Source: Verrucomicrobiales bacterium
GTDB lineage: Bacteria > Verrucomicrobiota > Verrucomicrobiia > Limisphaerales > UBA1100
Assembly (NCBI GenBank): GCA_002724615.1
Contig: PBPF01000012.1
Span: 1-5,053 of the forward strand
Direction: 5' to 3'
Length of the DNA: 5,053 nucleotides
Under the pieces are notes generated by a model that worked only from the letters and a program-made list of their open reading frames with translations, did no database searches and had not been told where the DNA came from. Made by a program: the position numbers and the translations under genes. Shown here piece after piece: positions 1 to 5,053 of the stretch; position 1 is the first letter of the stretch, and every line of letters begins with the position of its first letter.

Positions 1-154
1 GCACGATTACCCACTTCGCCCGCGGCGCCTTGCCCGCCGCCCAAGCCTCGTTCCCCAACCCAAACGCCATCGGCAAAGCCGCCGCCGTCTGCAAAAACGA
101 CCGCCGCGTCTGCCCCCCACAAGAGTTCGCCCTAAAATCTCCAATTCCTAACAT
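1..154 (-). CDS. DUF1501-like Tat-exported protein, N-terminal fragment
   Basis: Only the first 51 codons are in the window; the gene continues past the left edge. The peptide starts MLGIGDF and carries a clear twin-arginine signal. The motif TRRSFLQ lies at about residues 16-22, followed by an Ala/Leu/Gly-rich segment with AAALPMAFGLG and a likely signal-peptidase region ending near AWA-AG at about residue 41. The mature part begins with basic residues and then KWVIV. This layout (short Cys-containing lead, RRxFL, hydrophobic stretch, then a V-I-V strand) resembles the start of DUF1501 proteins, abundant in Planctomycetota and Verrucomicrobiota and often paired with DUF1549 cytochrome-type proteins. 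The DUF1501 assignment is inferred from the N-terminus alone; another Tat-exported protein, such as a sulfatase-like enzyme, is possible. The ATG at 154-152 is supported by GGGAG six bases upstream. It is divergent from ligA. Confidence 0.7.
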   Translation of the reverse strand, partial: MLGIGDFRANSCGGQTRRSFLQTAAALPMAFGLGNEAWAAGKAPRAKWVIV

Positions 155-160
155 GACAGT

Positions 161-165
161 CTCCC
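161..165 (-). promoter_or_regulatory. Ribosome binding site of the Tat-signal gene
   Basis: GGGAG on the minus strand sits six bases before the ATG at 154-152. It supports that start over other minus-strand reading frames in the spacer. No convincing promoter was found upstream of it. Confidence 0.5.
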
Positions 166-262
166 GCTATTCGACCACTCGGATCCGCCGGTGATTCACG
201 GTTAACAACGCTTTTTACGTCACCACGATTCTGTTCGGGACGACGGTTTTTTTCAAGGGTAA

Positions 263-2323
<2,061 letters not shown>

Positions 2324-2357
2324 CCTGTTTTAAGTCATTTTCGCTGTGAACAACGTT

Positions 2358-2378
2358 TGCTTGGGCGTTGGCCCAGCA
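2358..2378 (+). terminator. Weak hairpin after ligA, possible terminator
   Basis: TGCT-T-GGGC pairs with GCCC-AGCA around a GTTG loop, giving eight base pairs with one bulged T, 35 bases after the ligA stop. It is followed only by TTTGCT and not by a real T-run, so intrinsic termination would be weak. Read-through into the TPR gene is possible. Confidence 0.25.
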
Positions 2379-2384
2379 TTTGCT

Positions 2385-2458
2385 AGGTATTCCGCACCGC
2401 GACGGAAGCGCGTAGTGAGACCAAGGAGGGCGCCCAATTCAGACACACGGGGATACCT
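2385..2458. repeat. Inverted repeat spanning the leader of the TPR gene
   Basis: AGGTATTCC at 2385-2393 can pair with GGGATACCT at 2450-2458 (nine pairs, one T-G wobble). It encloses 56 bases that include the AAGGAGG at 2423-2429. A competing small hairpin, TTCCG (2390-2394) with CGGAA (2403-2407), shares bases with the left arm. In RNA these two folds would be mutually exclusive. This could be a structured leader or chance; no known riboswitch class was recognised. Confidence 0.25.
2423..2429 (+). promoter_or_regulatory. Strong Shine-Dalgarno AAGGAGG upstream of the TPR gene
   Basis: AAGGAGG is a near-perfect match to the anti-Shine-Dalgarno, yet it lies 46 bases before the first in-frame ATG (2476). 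An in-frame ATT at 2437 sits at the ideal seven-base spacing, and the frame is open from 2419. Either translation starts at this rare codon, or the site serves something else or is coincidental. The ATG at 2476 itself has only AAAAAGG directly abutting it. Confidence 0.4.
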
Positions 2459-2475
2459 GTGCGCTGCCAAAAAGG

Positions 2476-2982
2476 ATGCTAAAAAACACAGTACTGGAAC
2501 CGCCTGACACGCATTATATGTCCGCCGCTGAAGGCTGGATGGACTTGGGGGACCTGAACGAAGCTCTCTCGGAACTCAGTCAGATTTCGGCCGAAAAGCA
2601 GGATCACTTCGATGTGATGCAACTGCGCTGGCATGTCCACAACAAGCGGAAGGAATGGGAGGATTGCCTGCGTATCGGTCGCAGCATGATTAGCGCCAAC
2701 CCAGACCTGCCGCAGGGCTGGATCAACCATGGCAACGCACTGTTTTATCTTAACCGCTACGAGGAGGCATTTCATCTACTCCACCCTGTGCTGGAGAAAT
2801 TCCCGAGTGACGAAGCTATCCCGTACAATCTCGCCTGCTACAAATGCCAGTCCGGCGAGTTAATGGAAGCTCGGCGCTGGCTTGAGCGGGCCTACGCAGT
2901 GGGTGACTCGGGCCGCATCCGCAAGATGGCGCTGAACGACCCCGACCTCAAGCCGCTTTGGACGCACTCAGGCGCGGTGTAG
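2476..2982 (+). CDS. TPR-repeat protein with TPR end-of-group C-terminus
   Basis: A soluble 168-residue protein with no signal peptide or membrane segment, made of helical TPR-type repeats at roughly residues 14-40, 45-78, 80-112 and 114-144. The third has G-W-x-x-x-G-x-A at 81-88 and the fourth has Y-N-L-A-C-Y at 117-122. It ends with LNDPDLKPLW, the D-P-D-L-x-P-L-W signature I associate with short TPR proteins of Verrucomicrobia and related phyla. TPR proteins are protein-binding scaffolds; no enzymatic function is suggested. It lies 50 bases before the RING-DsrE gene on the same strand, so cotranscription and a partner or assembly role for the DsrEFH-like proteins are plausible inferences only. 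The start is uncertain: ATG 2476 is annotated, but ATT 2437 has the ideal Shine-Dalgarno spacing and would add 13 residues. ATG 2518 would cut into the first repeat. Confidence 0.85.
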   Translation: MLKNTVLEPPDTHYMSAAEGWMDLGDLNEALSELSQISAEKQDHFDVMQLRWHVHNKRKEWEDCLRIGRSMISANPDLPQGWINHGNALFYLNRYEEAFHLLHPVLEKFPSDEAIPYNLACYKCQSGELMEARRWLERAYAVGDSGRIRKMALNDPDLKPLWTHSGAV

Positions 2983-3032
2983 TTTGACACACCCCCGGCG
3001 CTCGCCTACGTTCAAAGCCGCCACCCGCGAGC

Positions 3033-3590
3033 GTGAATCCGGTCTGTCCATATTGCCGGGAACCCATACACCCGGAACAGTTGCATCCGTGCCCCGCCTG
3101 CGGCATGCCTCACCATGACGCCTGCTGGGAACGCGCCGGTGGCTGTCTCATTCGCGGCTGCGAAGGTGGCGAGAAACAATCCACCTCAATTCAGCTGCCC
3201 CCCGATGTACCCATAGCCACGCCAACCGACGAACCTGCCCCTGAGGAGGAAGCATCTCAAGGGATTGAGATCGACACCTTGGCTGGCAAGAAACTCGGCG
3301 TGCTGCTGTCCGTCGGCCCCGAACATCCCAACTTCGCCCACAGCATAAGACTGGCGGGGACCGCGATGGAAGCCCAACTCGAAGTGTTCTTCTACTGCCT
3401 CGATGACGGTGTCACAGCCGTCGATCATCCCGAGTTGCAGACCATGCGCGCCGCCGGCATGCGCCTCTTTGCCTGTGCCTACGGAGCGCAGCGCCGAAAA
3501 ATTCCGCCCAACGAAAACGCCATCTATGGCGGCCTCACCATGCTCAGCGACATGGTCTACGCCACCGACCGATTCGTGAGTTTCAACTGA
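3033..3590 (+). CDS. RING-type zinc finger fused to DsrE/TusD-like sulfur carrier
   Basis: A 185-residue protein in three parts. Residues 5-43 form a prokaryotic RING-like zinc finger: Cys5, Cys8, Cys20, Cys23, His27/His28, Cys31, Cys38 and Cys43, with CPACGMPHHDACWERAGGC resembling Prok-RING family 1. An acidic, Pro-rich linker follows (about 55-82). Residues 86-185 are a DsrE/TusD fold: GKKLGVLLSVGPEHPN, then the strand VFFYCLDDGV, then LFACAYGAQRRK with Cys148 where TusD/DsrE carry the persulfide-bearing cysteine (compare CVAAALRRG in E. coli TusD, from memory), and a TusD-like end, ATDRFVSF. The expected role is sulfur transfer in a DsrEFH/TusBCD-type complex in the cytoplasm. The zinc finger is not part of classical TusD or DsrE. 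The GTG at 3033 is the only start that keeps the finger, since the frame is closed by TGA at 2985; it has no clear ribosome binding site. The next gene starts one base after the stop. Confidence 0.88.
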   Translation: MNPVCPYCREPIHPEQLHPCPACGMPHHDACWERAGGCLIRGCEGGEKQSTSIQLPPDVPIATPTDEPAPEEEASQGIEIDTLAGKKLGVLLSVGPEHPNFAHSIRLAGTAMEAQLEVFFYCLDDGVTAVDHPELQTMRAAGMRLFACAYGAQRRKIPPNENAIYGGLTMLSDMVYATDRFVSFN

Positions 3591-3591
3591 C

Positions 3592-3957
3592 ATGGCTCAG
3601 CCCCGACGCAAACCTATACTACTGGTCGTCATCGACACCGACCCGCGCCAAAACCCACGCCCTGCCGAGGCATTGCGCATGGCCGGTGGCATTGGCGTGT
3701 GGGATCAGGTGCAGGTGCATGTCTGCCTGCGTGGCGAGGCGTCGTGGGCACACGCCGGCGATGTCAGCAACCTGCCCAACGGTGCTATGTACAAGCAGTT
3801 CATTCCCATGGTTCGTGAATCCGGCGGACGCGTCTTCATTCAGTCCACTGACGACTCCTGCATGGCCATCGATGCCGACACCCTCATGACCATGAACCTC
3901 AAGGACGAGAAACTCGCCGCCCTTGCCACCAAGGCTGACTACGTTCTTCGCTTTTGA
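3592..3957 (+). CDS. DsrF/TusC-like sulfur relay subunit
   Basis: A 121-residue soluble protein with an alternating strand-helix DsrE-type fold. It has KPILLVVIDTDP at the N-terminus, VQVHVCLRGE at 40-49, GGRVFIQST at 78-86, and the end TKADYVLRF. That end closely recalls the DVILRF terminus of E. coli TusC (from memory), and the position after the DsrE gene matches tusDCB/dsrEFH. In the known complexes TusC/DsrF is a structural partner and does not carry the active persulfide. Cys45 and Cys90 are present but not at a position I can equate with the DsrE active site. Translation is probably coupled: the upstream stop TGA and this ATG are separated by a single C, and no Shine-Dalgarno is seen. 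The stop overlaps the alternative TTG start of the next gene. Confidence is high for a DsrE-superfamily protein, somewhat lower for DsrF specifically. Confidence 0.83.
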   Translation: MAQPRRKPILLVVIDTDPRQNPRPAEALRMAGGIGVWDQVQVHVCLRGEASWAHAGDVSNLPNGAMYKQFIPMVRESGGRVFIQSTDDSCMAIDADTLMTMNLKDEKLAALATKADYVLRF

Positions 3958-3959
3958 TA

Positions 3960-4142
3960 ATGCGCCGAGTCCTCCACATCGTTACTCGCCCGGGAGATTC
4001 TCTCCCAGACCTCATGATGGCTCATCAATCCGAGGCCGGCGAGGAAGTGGTCGAGATCAATCTCCATGAGGCAGGCCCAGACACCGACTACCGCATCGTC
4101 CTCTCTGAAATTTTCAAGGCCGACTCGATTCAGGTTTGGTGA
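3960..4142 (+). CDS. Short DsrH/TusB-like protein
   Basis: A 60-residue protein beginning MRRVLHIVTRPGD and ending FKADSIQVW. The opening V-L-H-I-V-T-R-P resembles the M-L-H-x-L-x-R-S start of TusB, and the terminal Trp after a hydrophobic strand matches the TusB ending (from memory). As the third gene after DsrE- and DsrF-like genes it occupies the DsrH/TusB place. It is markedly short, as E. coli TusB has about 95 residues, and it contains no cysteine, so it cannot carry a persulfide itself; a structural role is inferred. The ATG at 3960 begins two bases after the upstream stop, which suggests coupled translation. A TTG at 3954 overlapping that stop (TTGA) would add two residues. The assignment depends on position and the two termini; the middle is not diagnostic. 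Confidence 0.72.
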   Translation: MRRVLHIVTRPGDSLPDLMMAHQSEAGEEVVEINLHEAGPDTDYRIVLSEIFKADSIQVW

Positions 4143-4153
4143 AGAAAAATTCC

Positions 4154-4182
4154 TTGCACCAACCGGACACGCCCCCTAAACA
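4154..4182 (+). promoter_or_regulatory. Weak candidate promoter for the ferredoxin gene
   Basis: TTGCAC (4154-4159) and TAAACA (4177-4182) are separated by 17 bases in the 76-base gap before the ferredoxin gene. Each box matches only three of six consensus positions and the -10 box lacks its last T, so this is a low-confidence sigma-70-type call. If real, the ferredoxin can be expressed apart from the upstream sulfur-relay genes. Confidence 0.2.
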
Positions 4183-4208
4183 GTACCGAGTTGTGGCGGG
4201 AAAACATC

Positions 4209-4213
4209 GGAGG
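4209..4213 (+). promoter_or_regulatory. Ribosome binding site of the ferredoxin gene
   Basis: GGAGG lies five bases before the ATG at 4219. It is much stronger than anything before the DsrE, DsrF and DsrH genes and fixes the ferredoxin start. It suggests strong, independently initiated translation. Confidence 0.75.
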
Positions 4214-4218
4214 AAAAC

Positions 4219-4518
4219 ATGTCTTACATCGTAACCAGTGCGTGCGTTGACTGCAAATACACCAGCTGTGTGGACGTCTGCCCCGTAGAGGCCTTCCACG
4301 AAACCCCCGACCGCCTGCTCATCAACGCCGACGACTGCGTTAACTGCGACGCCTGTGTGCCCGAATGCCCCGTCGAGGCAATCTACGCCGAAGAAAACGT
4401 GCCCGAGGAAATGCAGGACTGGATTGAGAAAAACCAGGACGCCGAAAACTTCCCCAAGATCTCCGAGGCCAAGGAAGCCCTCAAGGGCCCCAAATGTGTC
4501 GATCCAAACGCGGGATAA
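4219..4518 (+). CDS. fdxA: Seven-iron-type ferredoxin (3Fe-4S/4Fe-4S), FdxA-like
   Basis: A 99-residue low-potential electron carrier with no signal peptide. Two clusters are marked by Cys9-x2-Cys12-x4-Cys17-x3-Cys21-Pro and Cys40-x2-Cys43-x2-Cys46-x3-Cys50-Pro. The x4 spacing between the second and third cysteines matches Azotobacter ferredoxin I and FdxA. There Cys9, Cys17 and Cys50 equivalents hold a 3Fe-4S cluster, Cys21, Cys40, Cys43 and Cys46 hold a 4Fe-4S cluster, and Cys12 is free. The family start VTSACVDCKYTSCV and the acidic segment ENVPEEMQDWIEKNQ after the second cluster also fit. The C-terminal tail is shorter than in Azotobacter ferredoxin I and holds an extra Cys93. The start has GGAGG five bases upstream. 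It lies 76 bases after the DsrH-like gene on the same strand; a redox role in that sulfur pathway is conceivable but not shown, as such ferredoxins serve many reactions. Confidence 0.95.
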   Translation: MSYIVTSACVDCKYTSCVDVCPVEAFHETPDRLLINADDCVNCDACVPECPVEAIYAEENVPEEMQDWIEKNQDAENFPKISEAKEALKGPKCVDPNAG

Positions 4519-4523
4519 TTTTA

Positions 4524-4551
4524 TTGGCCAACAGGGTTTAAACCCCATTGG
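4524..4551. terminator. Palindromic element after the ferredoxin gene, possible bidirectional terminator
   Basis: Six bases after the ferredoxin stop lies TTGGCCAA (4524-4531). It overlaps a larger inverted repeat (4528-4551) made of CCAA and TTGG arms around the perfect palindrome GGGTTTAAACCC (4534-4545), with a two-by-two mismatch between. The site is between convergent genes, where a shared terminator is expected. There is no T-run directly after it on either strand, so strength as an intrinsic terminator is uncertain. Confidence 0.35.
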
Positions 4552-4583
4552 GGGTGGAGCAACTTCACGATCAACTCAGGCGA

Positions 4584-4615
4584 CCCAATTTTTCCAAGGG
4601 TTATTGGAGCTTGGG
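4584..4615. repeat. Nested inverted repeat between fdxA and pyrF
   Basis: CCCAA (4584-4588) and TTGGG (4611-4615) enclose CCAA (4594-4597) and TTGG (4604-4607), with five T's between the left arms. It could act as a second hairpin in the convergent spacer, as the 3' end of either the ferredoxin or the pyrF transcript. The stems are short, so this is tentative. Confidence 0.25.
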
Positions 4616-4645
4616 CACACTAAAAAAGCGAAAACTTTTGAGGTA

Positions 4646-5053
4646 TCACCCCAGGCCTTCGAGAATTTCCTCTGCCGCTTTGCGTGGATTGGCCGCCGCC
4701 GTGATGGGCCGGCCAATGACAAGCCAGTCGGCTCCTGCAGCCATGGCTTCGGCAGGAGTCAAAGTCCGCTTCTGGTCTCCGGCTGTGCTGCCCACGGGAC
4801 GAATGCCCGGGGTCACCAACTGCACCTCCTCCGGCAGGGCTGAGCGCAACACCGGCAATTCCCGCGGTGAACACACCAGCCCACGTAGCCCGTTGTTCAC
4901 CGCCAATCGTGCCAGTCGTTCAACCTGCTCAGTGGAGTTCTCCGATTGGCCCACTGCCCGCAGGTCCTCGCCGTCCATGCTCGTCAAAACCGTCACGCCA
5001 AGCACCAACGGCGCTTCGCCCGCCGCTGCTTGTGCCGCCTCCGCTGCTGCTGC
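4646..5053 (-). CDS. pyrF: Orotidine-5'-phosphate decarboxylase PyrF, C-terminal part
   Basis: PyrF converts OMP to UMP, the last step of pyrimidine nucleotide synthesis, in the cytoplasm. The window holds the last 135 residues and the stop; the frame is open to the right edge, so roughly the first 100 residues, including the catalytic D-x-K-x-x-D region, lie outside. Family motifs are clear: LGVTVLTSMD (about residues 18-27 of the fragment), LVCSPREL, LVTPGIRP with the phosphate-contacting Arg, GDQKRTLTP with the conserved Gln, and ADWLVIGRPIT with the second phosphate-binding Arg. This is the E. coli-type (group I) pattern. The fragment's first 15 residues, before LVLGVTVL, are Ala-rich. 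A TTG at 5008 is internal and not the start. The gene converges on the ferredoxin gene across a 127-base spacer and has no evident functional tie to it. Confidence 0.97.
   Translation of the reverse strand, partial: AAAAEAAQAAAGEAPLVLGVTVLTSMDGEDLRAVGQSENSTEQVERLARLAVNNGLRGLVCSPRELPVLRSALPEEVQLVTPGIRPVGSTAGDQKRTLTPAEAMAAGADWLVIGRPITAAANPRKAAEEILEGLG

Noticed and set aside
4114..4548. 144-residue minus-strand open frame over the ferredoxin gene
   Set aside because: It is antisense to a highly conserved ferredoxin. Its Val/Gly/Phe-rich sequence is the expected shadow of Asp/Ala/Glu codons, and it covers the strong ferredoxin ribosome binding site.
4355..4843. 162-residue plus-strand open frame spanning the fdxA end and antisense pyrF
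   Set aside because: It is out of frame with the ferredoxin, crosses the intergenic dyads, and its second half is antisense to conserved PyrF motifs.
5006..5008. TTG at 5008 as the start of a 120-residue PyrF
   Set aside because: The frame stays open to the window edge with sequence that reads on into PyrF. A 120-residue protein would lack the catalytic half, so the gene is simply cut by the window.

Overview
This window looks like ordinary chromosome from a moderately GC-rich bacterium. The most likely source is Verrucomicrobiota or a PVC relative. That placement is an inference from three things: a short TPR protein of a type I recognise from Verrucomicrobia, the start of a Tat-exported DUF1501-like protein, and a prokaryotic RING-type zinc finger fused to a sulfur-carrier domain. 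No rRNA, tRNA, CRISPR array, insertion sequence or phage gene is visible.

Layout. Bases 1-154 (minus) hold the start of a Tat-signal protein that runs off the left edge. A 165-base divergent spacer separates it from ligA (320-2323, plus), a complete NAD+-dependent DNA ligase. After a 152-base spacer containing inverted repeats and a strong Shine-Dalgarno come four closely packed plus-strand genes. They encode a TPR protein (2476-2982), a RING-finger/DsrE (TusD-like) fusion (3033-3590), a DsrF/TusC-like protein (3592-3957) and a very short DsrH/TusB-like protein (3960-4142). A seven-iron-type ferredoxin (4219-4518) follows 76 bases later with its own good ribosome binding site. It faces the 3' part of pyrF (4646-5053, minus; orotidine-5'-phosphate decarboxylase), which runs off the right edge. 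The 127 bases between these convergent genes carry inverted repeats that may end transcription.

How the genes may work together. The order DsrE-DsrF-DsrH is the order of tusDCB and dsrEFH, whose products form a hexameric sulfur-transfer complex. The last two gene junctions are +1 base and +2 bases, so the three were probably made together as a complex. No TusA, TusE/DsrC, rhodanese or sulfite reductase gene lies in the window, so the sulfur donor and acceptor are unknown. The unusual points are the zinc finger on the DsrE subunit, the roughly 60-residue DsrH, the TPR gene just upstream and the ferredoxin just downstream. Together they are the best candidate here for an incompletely described system: a RING-tagged DsrEFH-type sulfur relay. 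ligA and pyrF are housekeeping genes with no evident link to it.
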